Shown: positions 9,925 through 21,642 of the stretch, in pieces
Layout of the letters: every line of letters begins with the position of its first letter
Position numbering within the stretch: the first letter of the stretch is position 1
Origin: Hahella sp.
Lineage (GTDB): Bacteria; Pseudomonadota; Gammaproteobacteria; Pseudomonadales; Oleiphilaceae
NCBI GenBank assembly: GCA_028280065.1
Contig: JANQMN010000053.1
Location: 1 to 64,000 of the forward strand
DNA: 64,000 bases
Direction of reading: 5' to 3'
Program-made: the position numbers and the translations under genes
The notes under the pieces: model-generated
What the model saw: only the letters and a program-made list of their open reading frames with translations
Database searches by the model: none
Told to the model about the DNA's origin: nothing

Positions 9925-10788
9925 TCACAATCGCCGATGCTGTATCACCGGCATTTTTTTTCGAATAGCCTCCAGCTTTGCCATATCCATCGTGGCTACG
10001 ACCATGCCTTCGCCAGGCTCCTCATGGCAGGCCACGACTTTTCCCCAGGGGTCGATAATCATTGAATAACCGTAGGTTTCCCGCCGTGAGTCGTGCTTAC
10101 CGCCCTGGTTGGGCGCTACGATATATACCTGATTTTCAATGGCGCGTGCGCGCAATAATGTTTCCCAATGGGCTTGTCCTGTGGTGAAGGTGAATGCAGC
10201 CGGGACCACGATCCAGCTTGCGCCCTGGGCGATCAGTTGCCGGTATAATTCGGGGAATCGCAGGTCATAGCAAATAGACAGACCGACCCGGCCAAGGGGA
10301 GTTTCAGTACAGACTGTCTTTTCACCAGGTTCAATGTAGCGGGATTCCCGATAGCTTCCGAATGCATCTTCGACATCTACATCGAAAAGGTGAATTTTGT
10401 CATAGCGCCCGACGAACTGGCCTTGGGGATTTATGACCCAGCAGACCGCCCGCACGCGGCCGGCAACTTCCGAGCCGTCAGGCCGCAACGCGCAGGGCAG
10501 CGAACCTGCGACGATCCAAAGTTGACATTCCCGAGCCAGTTTTGCAAGCTGCCGACGCACAGGACCGTTTTCTGTTGCTTCCTGCCGTCCCAGTTCCAAT
10601 CCCTTTTTACTTTCCAATAAGGCAAAGTTTTCCGGCAACACAACGACACCGGCTCCTCGGGCAGCTGCCTGTTTCACCCAAAAAACGGTACGTTCCAGGT
10701 TCTGCGCGATATTGGCGCCGCTCACAAGTTGAATCGCGGCAACTTTCATCCTGGTTACAGTCTCAGAAGCTTCGCCGGTATCGCTCAT
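9925..10788 (-). CDS. Nitrilase/carbon-nitrogen hydrolase family protein (Nit2-like)
   Basis: VVLPENFALL, GRYDKIHLFDVDV and LSICYDLRFPELYR active-site motifs; downstream of yhdP. Confidence 0.9.
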   Translation of the reverse strand: MSDTGEASETVTRMKVAAIQLVSGANIAQNLERTVFWVKQAAARGAGVVVLPENFALLESKKGLELGRQEATENGPVRRQLAKLARECQLWIVAGSLPCALRPDGSEVAGRVRAVCWVINPQGQFVGRYDKIHLFDVDVEDAFGSYRESRYIEPGEKTVCTETPLGRVGLSICYDLRFPELYRQLIAQGASWIVVPAAFTFTTGQAHWETLLRARAIENQVYIVAPNQGGKHDSRRETYGYSMIIDPWGKVVACHEEPGEGMVVATMDMAKLEAIRKKMPVIQHRRL

Positions 10789-13700
10789 AAATCCTCCTCT
10801 GTAAGGCGTCGCCGCTCTCCACCCGTTGCCGGCTGTTTTTCAAAAATCTGTTCCAGTTCGATTGTTGGCTTTTGCAGGCTCCCCCCGATTTGATAGGTTG
10901 CACTGGTCAATGCGCTTAAGGGTTCACCAAGAAGTTTGTCGATAAGATAAACCGCCCCGCCAACTTGTGGCGCGCCGACTAGCAGTCCTGCCAACGGTAG
11001 GTTCTTGGTTAAGGGCAATACCACGACCATTTGCATATCGAGGCTGTCATCGACCAGGTTCGTTGTACCGGTAATCTTGAACGCGCTCGAAGGAGCCTGA
11101 ATGGCCAACGGGGATTCAAACTTCACAACGCCTTCCTGGATCCGCGCATTACCCTCGACAAGATCGTAGACCAAACCGCTTTCATAAAGGTCGGAAAAAT
11201 CCAGTTGCAAGCGCCTTACCAATGCTTCTGTATTGAGAATCCCAAAGATCCGGAAAATATCCGCGGATGCGGTAGTATCATTCAGCTTGCCCTCCGCCAT
11301 AGAAAAAGAAACCTTTCCCGTCACTTCCTCCCAGGAAAACTCCGTCGGTCGCTTACTCCAGACAATACCGGTAGAAATATTGAAAGACTCACTATCCAGA
11401 GGCGAACTGGCGGTCCAGAGTTTTGCGAACTCCTGAAATTCGGTACCGTTGATTTCTCCGGTCAATATAGTGGTATGGGCGTCGACAGAGGGATTATGCA
11501 ACCAACTCAGTCGGCCATTGAAAGTCGCTCCCGGCATTTCTGCCTTTAAATCATTGAATACAATCCCATCCTCCCGATCTTCAGAAGACCAACGCCAATG
11601 CCCCAACTGACGCTCGCCCATTCGTAGATCGACAATTTCCACATCTGCCAACGGCAAATCCCCGGGCAATAAACGAGTCTCTTCCGATTTCTCTTCCATT
11701 GCCGCCAAATGAAGGCGGTCGAAAGACAACCGAAGCCGTTCATCAGGACTATTCGGAATAATGATTTCCCCGGCGATTTGCTCTGGATTTACCAGACCAA
11801 CCAACAACCCACCACCTTCAAGACGCGAAGCTTGGACATCTACATTCGTAAAACGATGTTCCGCAACACCTAAGTCTTCAATGGTAACCGCGAGTCCGGC
11901 AAACCAGTCCGGAAGTTTGCTTCCGCCGGGCATTGAATCCTTCTCAGCGTTTTCTGCGATACCGCTATCATCCAGTTCGGGATTTAGTGCTGAAATTTCA
12001 GCGGATGAGTCGGTCGAATCCTGGCCGGGCGCTTTAGCTGATTTTAATGATATTTGCAGTTCCTGCAGGAAGCCGCTCCATGTCTGAATATCGAGTTCGG
12101 GCAATATACCGACAAATTCAATCCCTTTTCCTGGCAACTCAAATTTGCCCTCATGGCCAAATCTGACCAAACCGGTTTGCAGACTACCGGAATCGTCCAA
12201 AAGGCTGGCATCAAACCAGTCCTGGAAATCGACCCCCCAGCGCCCTTGGTCGTTATCGACGGACCAATGTCTTGAAAGTTTGAAGGTTAGCGGCATTTCG
12301 GCGTTTTTGTTATAGGGCGCCGGGAAATCCAAAACGATCCCTACCAAATCGCTTTCCAGGCTGTAGTTCAAGGAAACCGTCTCACTCGAGTTCAGATTCA
12401 AGCTCAGCCGATAGTCGGTCGCCCCCGAAACCGGTAGATTGGTCTCGGCGCCAAGCCAAGACTTCAACAGGCTCACCTCGATACGGCTGATCATATCCAA
12501 CTGAATACTCTGCTCGGTATCCGTCCATTTCAGCGTTTCCATACGCCCTGACACGGGCTCGCCAAAGAGTCGGCCAGTTAACGCAACGGCAGTTAAACCG
12601 CGGGCGCTATCAAACACAATGTCGCCATAAATCTCGTCGATGGCAATGTTCAATTGCTCTGTTGCCAGCTCCATTCTCTTCGCATCGACATCCAGTTTGA
12701 CCCTTGGTTCACTACCGTCTAACGGAATGGTTGCAGACACCTGCACCTCGGCATCCCCCTGAATGGTCCAGTCGCCCAAAAGCTGCCCGGCATACTCGGC
12801 GGCAGGGGATTGTTGGAGCCAGTAAACCCAATCCCTGGCTGTCGGCCGGGTTACGGTGGCAAACTCAAGCTGAGGGTTTGTGCCATCTAATCCGGTGACC
12901 AGGACTATCCCGGCGGTAGCCCCCGTTTCTCCTACAACTGCCTGCTGGAAGGAAGCCGACAAGATATCATTGTGCATATGGATTTCGCCTTGAATCCCGC
13001 GCAATCCAGGCCACTGCGGATCCGGCTGAAAATCAACATTCGCCAAGGCAGCCTTGAGAGTCGATGTCATGTTACTCACTTCACCGCTCACGCTTATATC
13101 ACCCTGAAAAAGGTAACTTACGTTCCGAATTGTGCCCGCCGGAGCTGCCGTGGATAGCCACTGCACCAGTTCCTCGCCGACAGCAAGACCCGGCACCAGA
13201 TCCGGGACCAAGGCCGCGTCAAACTCCGGACCGGCGATTTCCAACCGGAGCGCACTGTCATCAGGTCCTAAGGGAATCGACATTTCAAACCGCCCCTGGT
13301 AATCGGCGCTAAGTCCGTTAACGTCGCGAATGAACAGGTTTTCGCCAAGCAACCCGATGATTTCATCCTGGTAGGTCCAGTCTACCCTGCCACCAGTTTC
13401 TCCAATCCACCACCCTTCGGCAAACAGCTCGGGAAATCCCAGCCAGGCATCCTTTCCGGAAAAAGCTATGGAACCTTGACCGGCACTCATGCTCAGCAAG
13501 CCGGTTATTCCGGCGACTCGCGGTGCGCCATCGTAAGCTTGAACGCTAAAATCATTCAAATTCGCATGAAGGACAAAATCCTCGATTGCCGGTTGCCAGC
13601 GAAAATACAAATTCTCCAACCATCCTGCCGGACCATAATCAGCCAATGCTTCAGAAGCTAAATCGGGTAGCAACCCCGAGGTTCGGATCAAGGTTTGTCC

Positions 13701-14855
13701 CATCTCGATATTGAACAGATCTGCTCGGAGTTCAAAGCTTCCTGCATTGGATTCGTTCTGCTGCCGACCTCCGACAGGGGTGATCGAAAATCGACTCAGA
13801 CCCAAATCCTGCGTCCGCCAATCCAGGCCGAACTCATCGACCTTGATTTGCCACGCACCGCCCGCATTCACCGCCCCAAGCTGGAACTGCAAGCCCTCAA
13901 CGGGCGCGATACAGGCAGAGCCGGCATTCCAGGCAAACTGAGTGTCTTCCACCAGCATCGATATCCTGGCCAAGCTGCCCCGATTCACTGTCAACCAAAG
14001 TTCTCCCGACGAGGAGATCGGCTGAAAAAAATCTTCTTGTTCGACAGCCCAATCGACAAGCGGTTTTAAAAAAGCTGCATCCTCCCAGGCGAAATACAAC
14101 GCACTGTCCAACGCTTGATTGGCAGTAGATTCCACCAACACTGAAAACTGACCTATCGGCAAGTTGGAGTCCAAACCATGCACATGGCCGGATGCGCTTA
14201 CCGAAGTTTCACTGATCTGTACGACCATGGCGGGTATGCCAAGATGCAGAAGAGATTCATCATCCCGCTGCCAATGCAGCTTCAGTTGCTGCAGTTCAAA
14301 GCTGGGTGCGGCAAGCAGGCGCGCCAGTTGATCCCAGTGAAATCCCTGGCCTTGGGACATACTCACCGACATATAGTCCAAAAGTTGATCCAAACTGTTG
14401 ACGCCGGAAGCAGTTTCATTGAGATCGATAGTGATATCGCCAAGGGTGAGGCGTTCCAGTACCAACCCTAAACCGAACAGGGAGTGGACCACATCAGGTT
14501 GAATGGTGATTTCAGAAACCAGAATGGTATCGCGCAGGGGTTCTTCCACGTCAGGAAACGGCCGGATTTCAACCTGCTTCAGTGTCAATACGGGATCAAA
14601 GCCGTCCCAACCGCCTTGTAAGGCCCGCATCTGCACTTCGGCCCCCAGGACTTCGGTAAGCCTGACTTCCAGGTCTTCCTTAAATATCGACACTGCCGGG
14701 AAAAAGTTGCGCCCTAACGCCACATAAGTCGCCACCAGCACCAAGGCGACAATTGTGACATACCAAATCCATTGGGTCAGCTTGATCACCAGCCACTTTA
14801 GGGGCCTGGCTGTCCCGTCTGCGATGGGCAGGGTTTCAGTGGGTTCCGTATCCAT
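10785..14855 (-). CDS. yhdP: YhdP family (AsmA-like) large membrane protein
   Basis: 1356 aa, N-terminal TM helix, conserved position between rng and nit; C-terminal AsmA-like repeats. Confidence 0.85.
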   Translation of the reverse strand: MDTEPTETLPIADGTARPLKWLVIKLTQWIWYVTIVALVLVATYVALGRNFFPAVSIFKEDLEVRLTEVLGAEVQMRALQGGWDGFDPVLTLKQVEIRPFPDVEEPLRDTILVSEITIQPDVVHSLFGLGLVLERLTLGDITIDLNETASGVNSLDQLLDYMSVSMSQGQGFHWDQLARLLAAPSFELQQLKLHWQRDDESLLHLGIPAMVVQISETSVSASGHVHGLDSNLPIGQFSVLVESTANQALDSALYFAWEDAAFLKPLVDWAVEQEDFFQPISSSGELWLTVNRGSLARISMLVEDTQFAWNAGSACIAPVEGLQFQLGAVNAGGAWQIKVDEFGLDWRTQDLGLSRFSITPVGGRQQNESNAGSFELRADLFNIEMGQTLIRTSGLLPDLASEALADYGPAGWLENLYFRWQPAIEDFVLHANLNDFSVQAYDGAPRVAGITGLLSMSAGQGSIAFSGKDAWLGFPELFAEGWWIGETGGRVDWTYQDEIIGLLGENLFIRDVNGLSADYQGRFEMSIPLGPDDSALRLEIAGPEFDAALVPDLVPGLAVGEELVQWLSTAAPAGTIRNVSYLFQGDISVSGEVSNMTSTLKAALANVDFQPDPQWPGLRGIQGEIHMHNDILSASFQQAVVGETGATAGIVLVTGLDGTNPQLEFATVTRPTARDWVYWLQQSPAAEYAGQLLGDWTIQGDAEVQVSATIPLDGSEPRVKLDVDAKRMELATEQLNIAIDEIYGDIVFDSARGLTAVALTGRLFGEPVSGRMETLKWTDTEQSIQLDMISRIEVSLLKSWLGAETNLPVSGATDYRLSLNLNSSETVSLNYSLESDLVGIVLDFPAPYNKNAEMPLTFKLSRHWSVDNDQGRWGVDFQDWFDASLLDDSGSLQTGLVRFGHEGKFELPGKGIEFVGILPELDIQTWSGFLQELQISLKSAKAPGQDSTDSSAEISALNPELDDSGIAENAEKDSMPGGSKLPDWFAGLAVTIEDLGVAEHRFTNVDVQASRLEGGGLLVGLVNPEQIAGEIIIPNSPDERLRLSFDRLHLAAMEEKSEETRLLPGDLPLADVEIVDLRMGERQLGHWRWSSEDREDGIVFNDLKAEMPGATFNGRLSWLHNPSVDAHTTILTGEINGTEFQEFAKLWTASSPLDSESFNISTGIVWSKRPTEFSWEEVTGKVSFSMAEGKLNDTTASADIFRIFGILNTEALVRRLQLDFSDLYESGLVYDLVEGNARIQEGVVKFESPLAIQAPSSAFKITGTTNLVDDSLDMQMVVVLPLTKNLPLAGLLVGAPQVGGAVYLIDKLLGEPLSALTSATYQIGGSLQKPTIELEQIFEKQPATGGERRRLTEEDL

Positions 14856-14879
14856 ACCGCCAAAAATCCCTGTGTCCTG

Positions 14880-16355
14880 TCACTGTAACACGACGTCGAA
14901 CTGTTCCTGGTTGTACATCACTTCCACCTGAAAACGCACTCGTTTGCCGATAAAAGACTCCAGATCCGCAACATTGTCGGATTGCTCATCCAGAAGCTCA
15001 TCCACGACAGTTTGCGAAGCCAGCACCAGATAGTTTTGTGCGTCATATGTGCGATTTATGCGTAATATTTCACGAAAGATTTCATAGCATACGGTTTGGG
15101 TGGTTTTGACAGTTCCCCGGCCATCACAAGCCGGACAAGGCTCGCAAAGCAACTGCCCAAGGCTCTCAGTCGTCCGCTTTCGGGTCATTTCCACCAGACC
15201 CAGCTCACTGACACAGCTTATCTTGGTTTTCGCATGATCCCGTTCCAGCATTTTTTCAAGCATTCGAAGCACTTGACGCTTATGCTCGTCATCCTCCATG
15301 TCGATAAAATCAATAATGATAATGCCGCCCAGATTGCGCAACCGCAATTGCCTGGCGATCGCTCGGGCAGCTTCCAAATTGGTCTTGAAAATGGTCTCTT
15401 CCAAATTTCTATGACCGACAAAGGCGCCGGTATTGATGTCGATGGTCGTCATTGCCTCGGTTTGATCAATAATCACATAACCGCCTGACTTCAACTGAAC
15501 TTTTCGACTCAACGCCTTCTGGAGTTCATCTTCCACGCTATACAGGTCAAAAATAGGTCGCTCGCCGGGATAGTATTCCATTTTAGAGCAAATCTCAGAC
15601 ACAAACTCTTCAATAAAATTCAACGATTTCTGAAAGGATTCCCGCGAGTCAATGCGGATTTTCTCCGTGGCAGGTCTGACCAGGTCGCGTAGGGTCCGGA
15701 TATACAAGGGTAGATCTTCATAAATAGCCGACGGAACAGGGGCCGATTTTATTTTTGCTTCCAAAGAAATCCAGAGGCGTTGCAAAAACTTAACATCTGC
15801 CCGCAACTCGTCTTCTCCGGCGCCCTCGGCTGCGGTTCTGACAATAAACCCATTTTCGGCGTCCTCTTCGGTACCGCTCTCTTCCGACATGCAATGTTGC
15901 AGCACAGCCCGCAGGCGCCCACGCTCTTCTTCATCCTCTATGCGCTGGGAAATACCGATATGATCGTTGTTGGGCATGTAAACCAAATACCGGGACGGTA
16001 CGGACAACTGGGTAGTTAGCCGGGCGCCTTTCGTGCCAATGGGATCCTTGGTGACCTGCACCACGATGGACTGCCCCTCATGAAGCAGGCTGGTTATATC
16101 CGATGGCCTTTGCGCTTCCTCGGAATTCGGTTGAACAATATCGGAAGCATGGATAAATGCCGCGCGCTCCAAGCCTATATCGACAAAAGCCGCTTCCATG
16201 CCGGGCAAGACCCTGACGACCTTGCCTTTGTACATATTGCCGACAATACCCCGTCGCTGGCTACGTTCAATATAAACTTCCTGGAGCATGCCGTTTTCAA
16301 CAACCGCGACACGGGTTTCGACCGGGGTGACATTGATCAGTATTTCTTCACTCAT
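14880..16355 (-). CDS. rng: Ribonuclease G
   Basis: MSEEILINVTPVETRVAVVENGMLQEVYIER start at 16355; S1 domain, IIIDFIDME, CPACDGRGTVKT. Confidence 0.93.
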   Translation of the reverse strand: MSEEILINVTPVETRVAVVENGMLQEVYIERSQRRGIVGNMYKGKVVRVLPGMEAAFVDIGLERAAFIHASDIVQPNSEEAQRPSDITSLLHEGQSIVVQVTKDPIGTKGARLTTQLSVPSRYLVYMPNNDHIGISQRIEDEEERGRLRAVLQHCMSEESGTEEDAENGFIVRTAAEGAGEDELRADVKFLQRLWISLEAKIKSAPVPSAIYEDLPLYIRTLRDLVRPATEKIRIDSRESFQKSLNFIEEFVSEICSKMEYYPGERPIFDLYSVEDELQKALSRKVQLKSGGYVIIDQTEAMTTIDINTGAFVGHRNLEETIFKTNLEAARAIARQLRLRNLGGIIIIDFIDMEDDEHKRQVLRMLEKMLERDHAKTKISCVSELGLVEMTRKRTTESLGQLLCEPCPACDGRGTVKTTQTVCYEIFREILRINRTYDAQNYLVLASQTVVDELLDEQSDNVADLESFIGKRVRFQVEVMYNQEQFDVVLQ

Positions 16356-16950
16356 TATTCGTGGACCATAGTTGAAAACCTGCCTCAGCCAGCAACGCTG
16401 ACGTTTCGAAAAGTGGTAGGCCGACAATCGCTGAATAGCTGCCGGCAATCTGTTCGACAAACATTCCGCCCAAGCCCTGAATACCGTAACTTCCTGCTTT
16501 ATCCCGGGGCTCACCGGTAGCCCAATACCAGGCAATCTGCCTTGGCGTCAGAGCACAAAATTTTACCCGGCTACATACGCTGGTTGTGATCGAGCGATGA
16601 ACAGCAGCCAAACAAACCGCCGTATGTACCTCATGCCATCTGTCGGATAAGCGTTGCAGCATACGGGCGGCATCCTGTTCATCCGCCGGCTTCCCCATGA
16701 CCAAATCATCCACGGCAACGGTCGTATCCACCCCCAGTACAAAAACATCCGAGACAGAAAAACGATATTTTGCCAGAACCGCTTCGGCCTTTGCTTGCGC
16801 AAGACGTTCTACGTAGGCATCGGCAGCTTCACCTTGGCCAGGAGATTCGTCGATATCCGCGGACTCAACCTGGAACGGCAGGTCAAACGAGGCTAATAAC
16901 TGTTTGCGCCTTGGGGATGCCGATCCAAGAACCAACTTGCGCTCAGGCAT
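16348..16950 (-). CDS. maf: Maf family nucleoside triphosphate pyrophosphatase
   Basis: LVLGSASPRRKQLL, FVLGVDTTV and AGSYGIQGLGG motifs. Confidence 0.93.
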   Translation of the reverse strand: MPERKLVLGSASPRRKQLLASFDLPFQVESADIDESPGQGEAADAYVERLAQAKAEAVLAKYRFSVSDVFVLGVDTTVAVDDLVMGKPADEQDAARMLQRLSDRWHEVHTAVCLAAVHRSITTSVCSRVKFCALTPRQIAWYWATGEPRDKAGSYGIQGLGGMFVEQIAGSYSAIVGLPLFETSALLAEAGFQLWSTNNE

Positions 16951-17416
16951 TTTCCAACCGCCTCAATGAGACTGATAAAAATGGCCAGACAATGGCGGAA
17001 CTGACCGCTCCCAGCATATAGGCCATGTCCCTGGCAGGCTGAGCAAGAAAACCCTCGATCCAGCGATATAGCATGAGGACGATACCCACTACGATAAACA
17101 CCACAAACGACTGCTGCAACAAGGGATACATCTGCAGGCGTTGGATCATGCTCAGGATTAGATAGGCCTGAAGCGCAAGCGCCAGCCCGTGTACACCCAG
17201 CGTCGATCCCATCAACACGTCCCATAACAGGCCGACGATCCAACTGACGAAAATTCCGAACTGTTGCGGATGCTTGAGTGTCCAGTAGAACATTACCAGA
17301 CAGACAAATTCCGGACGGGCGTTAGCGGCCAAACCGGAAAGCGGAACGATACTGAGACAAAAGGCAAGAAAACAACTGGCAAAAAACAACAGATAATGAG
17401 GTTCTTCCCTAGCCAC
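16943..17416 (-). CDS. mreD: Rod shape-determining protein MreD
   Basis: Polytopic 157-aa protein between mreC and maf. Confidence 0.88.
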   Translation of the reverse strand: MAREEPHYLLFFASCFLAFCLSIVPLSGLAANARPEFVCLVMFYWTLKHPQQFGIFVSWIVGLLWDVLMGSTLGVHGLALALQAYLILSMIQRLQMYPLLQQSFVVFIVVGIVLMLYRWIEGFLAQPARDMAYMLGAVSSAIVWPFLSVSLRRLENA

Positions 17417-17428
17417 GAAGTACCCCGA

Positions 17429-18385
17429 CTACTGCGCCATCGCGGTCTGTTCTGTCGGATTCTTTTCAGACGCTCGCAGGATCGGTTCGGGCTTTCGAAA
17501 TACCATCAATATATGGCGGCTGCGGTTAAGCTCAGCCAACGGTTCGGCCTCTATCTTGGCAAACGGCTCGCCAGGATCGTGGGTAATCGAGTTTACCCGA
17601 GCCACCGGATAACCGGGAGGAAACTTACCGCCAAGACCGGAGCTCACCAGTAGATCGCCTTCCTGGATATCCGCCGTGTCCGGAATGTTCACCAATTCAA
17701 GTTGGTCTAACACGCCTATTCCCACCAGAATGCCCCGGACTCCATTACGATTAACCTGAATCGGCACCGCATGATTGTGATCGGAAATGAGGAGAACTCT
17801 TGAGGTTAATGGCGCGACTTGGGTTACCTGCCCCACCAGTCCATACGAGTCCAGCACCGGCTGGCCGACGAAGATGCCATCCTCGAAGCCCTTGTTGACA
17901 ACCACCTCATGCAGATAAGGATCCGGATTAATCCCGATAATCTCGGAGACCAGAACACTGTCGTCGACAAAAGACGACGCATTGAGCAATTCCCGGAGCC
18001 GATTCACTTCCGCCGACAAGGAGGACAAACGTTGGGACTTGGCTTCCAGAATAAACAGACGGTTCTTCAAGGCGGCGTTTTCGGCCTGCAACTGATCCCG
18101 GGACTTAACCGTATCCTCTGTCCATTCGACAATATCGCCGGGCGCGCTCACCAGCCATTGGACCGGCGCTAGCGCGGTGGAGAGCGTCTGCCGGACCGGG
18201 CTGACGAAATCGAATTTGGCATCGGCAACAACCAACAGCGCAGACAGCACGCCAACCAATATCATTCGCGTGCCAAGATACGGACCTTCGACGAAGATAT
18301 TCTTAATGACTAAATCTCCCGGCGAGAAAAACCAGCGGACGGCGGCTTCTCTCGACCAACCTTGACTAAATAACAGTCTAGGCAC
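17429..18385 (-). CDS. mreC: Rod shape-determining protein MreC
   Basis: N-terminal TM helix, coiled coil, VNRNGVRGILVG...; adjacent to mreB. Confidence 0.92.
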   Translation of the reverse strand: MPRLLFSQGWSREAAVRWFFSPGDLVIKNIFVEGPYLGTRMILVGVLSALLVVADAKFDFVSPVRQTLSTALAPVQWLVSAPGDIVEWTEDTVKSRDQLQAENAALKNRLFILEAKSQRLSSLSAEVNRLRELLNASSFVDDSVLVSEIIGINPDPYLHEVVVNKGFEDGIFVGQPVLDSYGLVGQVTQVAPLTSRVLLISDHNHAVPIQVNRNGVRGILVGIGVLDQLELVNIPDTADIQEGDLLVSSGLGGKFPPGYPVARVNSITHDPGEPFAKIEAEPLAELNRSRHILMVFRKPEPILRASEKNPTEQTAMAQ

Positions 18386-18444
18386 AATCCCAGGGGGATG
18401 CCAGAGCCACCAGTAGAATTAAAAGAAAATTTAACTTTTGACGC

Positions 18445-19530
<1,086 letters not shown>

Positions 19531-19650
19531 TTAACAGTGGCGGACCACCAGAGCAAGACGCAAATCCGGTCGGGGCAATGGAAACCGGCCTCCAGCGGCA
19601 GTAAACAAGCGCAATTTTCCATCAAATGGCAGGATTAATAGCCACAGAAC

Positions 19651-19678
19651 TAGACAGTTTCACCGCCCTGCTTATACT
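19651..19678 (+). promoter_or_regulatory. Putative promoter of gatCAB
   Basis: TAGACA, 16-bp spacer, TATACT upstream of gatC. Confidence 0.4.
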
Positions 19679-19765
19679 ATCCTCCTTCTTGGCCGGACCC
19701 CATCCTGAACCTACCGCTGTGTATGCCGGACACCAGGGATTCGAAACTACTAAAGAGTAAGCGAC

Positions 19766-20053
19766 ATGACGATTAAATCGGAAGAAGTAGAAAAAATTGC
19801 CTTCTTGGCACGGCTTCGGGTTGCGGAAGATAACCGCGGCAAACTTACCGAGGATTTAAGCCAAATCCTGGACTTCGTCGATCAGATGAAAGCCGTCGAC
19901 ACCCGAAATGTCACGCCGCTAAGCAACCCCTTGGAGATGCATCAGATTCTAAGGCCGGATACCGTAACCGAGGAAAACCAGCGGGACAGGCTGCAAGCGG
20001 TGGCTCCGGCCACGGAACTAGGCCTTTTCCTGGTCCCCAAGGTTATTGAATAA
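19766..20053 (+). CDS. gatC: Asp/Glu-tRNA amidotransferase subunit C
   Basis: VEKIAFLARLRV...LSQILDFVDQMKAVDT; adjacent to gatA. Confidence 0.95.
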   Translation: MTIKSEEVEKIAFLARLRVAEDNRGKLTEDLSQILDFVDQMKAVDTRNVTPLSNPLEMHQILRPDTVTEENQRDRLQAVAPATELGLFLVPKVIE

Positions 20054-20134
20054 CCTAAGCCCTGACCATCTTTCCATGAGTTTTTAATCAATAAACAGCA
20101 CTGCCCAAACTGGGCGTCAGTATTCGGGCCAACC

Positions 20135-21586
20135 ATGTCATTTAAATCAATCAGCGAACTACTCAACGGATTGACGCAGAAAGAGTTTTCGTCAGTCGAG
20201 CTTACCCGGGACTATCTTAAACGCATTCAACAATACAATGCGGAACTCAACTGCTTCATTACCATAGCGGAAGACCAAGCGGTCGAGGCGGCGGAAACCG
20301 CCGATAAACGCCGAGAAACCGGCGCCGCCGGGTTGCTGGAAGGCATCCCTGTTGCCCACAAAGATCTGTTCTGTACCGAAGGGACGCTAACCAGTTGCGC
20401 ATCCAACATGTTGAGCAACTTTATCCCGCCTTACGAATCAACCGTAACCCGGCGTTTTCTGGAAGCCGGTGCAGTTTGCCTTGGCAAAACCAACATGGAT
20501 GAGTTTGCCATGGGCTCGTCCAATGAAAACAGCCACTTCGGTCCGGTCCGAAATCCTTGGGATAGCACTCGAGTACCAGGCGGGTCTTCCGGCGGCTCGG
20601 CCGCTGCGGTCGCCGCAGGTCTCTGCGCTGCCGCCACCGGCACGGATACCGGCGGTTCGATCCGTCAACCTGCTGCCTTTTGCGGCATTACCGGCCTGAA
20701 ACCGACTTATGGACGCATTTCCCGTTTAGGCATGATCGCCTTTGCCTCCAGCCTGGACCAAGCGGGGCCGATGGCGCGCAGCGCCGAGGACTGTGCGCTC
20801 CTGTTGCAAGTGATGGCGGGCCATGATCCGATGGATTCCACCAGTGCGCAACAAGCGGTTGATCAATACAGCCACAACCTGGGTAGCGAACTAAAAGGGT
20901 TGACCATTGGCCTGCCCAAGGAATACTACAATGAAGGTCTTGACCCGACGATCGGCCAAGCGCTGCAGGAGGCAATCAAGACTTACGAAAGTCTGGGAGC
21001 GACCATAAAAGAGGTCAGTCTACCTCATACATCGCTTTCGGTTCCGGCTTACTATGTTATCGCTCCTGCCGAAGCCTCGGCGAATCTCGCCCGCTTCGAC
21101 GGTGTGCGATACGGCAAACGTTGCGATAGCCCGGCTGATTTGGATGACCTTTACATGCGCACGAGAGCGGAAGGGTTTGGCGCGGAAGTGCAGCGACGCA
21201 TTCTTATCGGGACCTACGTGCTCTCCGCTGGATATTTCGATGCCTACTATCGCCAGGCCCAGAAAATCCGCCGTTTAATCAAGAATGATTTCGTGGAAGC
21301 ATTTGGCCAAGTGGATCTTTTGCTCTGCCCGACAACGCCGGATTGTGCGTTCCCGCTGGGTAGCAAATCTGCTGATCCGGTCCAAATGTATCTGGAAGAT
21401 ATATTTACCATTCCGACCAGCCTGGCCGGTTTACCAGCTCTGGCATTGCCATGCGGGCAGGCCAATGGACTGCCGATCGGCCTGCAACTTATCGGGAATT
21501 ATTTTCAGGAAGCCAGGCTACTCAACGCCGGACATCAATATCAGCAACGTACCGACTGGCATTTACAGCATCCGACGCTTGGCTAA
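20135..21586 (+). CDS. gatA: Asp/Glu-tRNA amidotransferase subunit A
   Basis: Amidase signature [36 protein letters not shown]. Confidence 0.97.
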   Translation: MSFKSISELLNGLTQKEFSSVELTRDYLKRIQQYNAELNCFITIAEDQAVEAAETADKRRETGAAGLLEGIPVAHKDLFCTEGTLTSCASNMLSNFIPPYESTVTRRFLEAGAVCLGKTNMDEFAMGSSNENSHFGPVRNPWDSTRVPGGSSGGSAAAVAAGLCAAATGTDTGGSIRQPAAFCGITGLKPTYGRISRLGMIAFASSLDQAGPMARSAEDCALLLQVMAGHDPMDSTSAQQAVDQYSHNLGSELKGLTIGLPKEYYNEGLDPTIGQALQEAIKTYESLGATIKEVSLPHTSLSVPAYYVIAPAEASANLARFDGVRYGKRCDSPADLDDLYMRTRAEGFGAEVQRRILIGTYVLSAGYFDAYYRQAQKIRRLIKNDFVEAFGQVDLLLCPTTPDCAFPLGSKSADPVQMYLEDIFTIPTSLAGLPALALPCGQANGLPIGLQLIGNYFQEARLLNAGHQYQQRTDWHLQHPTLG

Positions 21587-21642
21587 GGTGCCAACATGTG
21601 GATTTTCATCGCATTAAGAATTTACCAGTAGAGGGTTTTATC

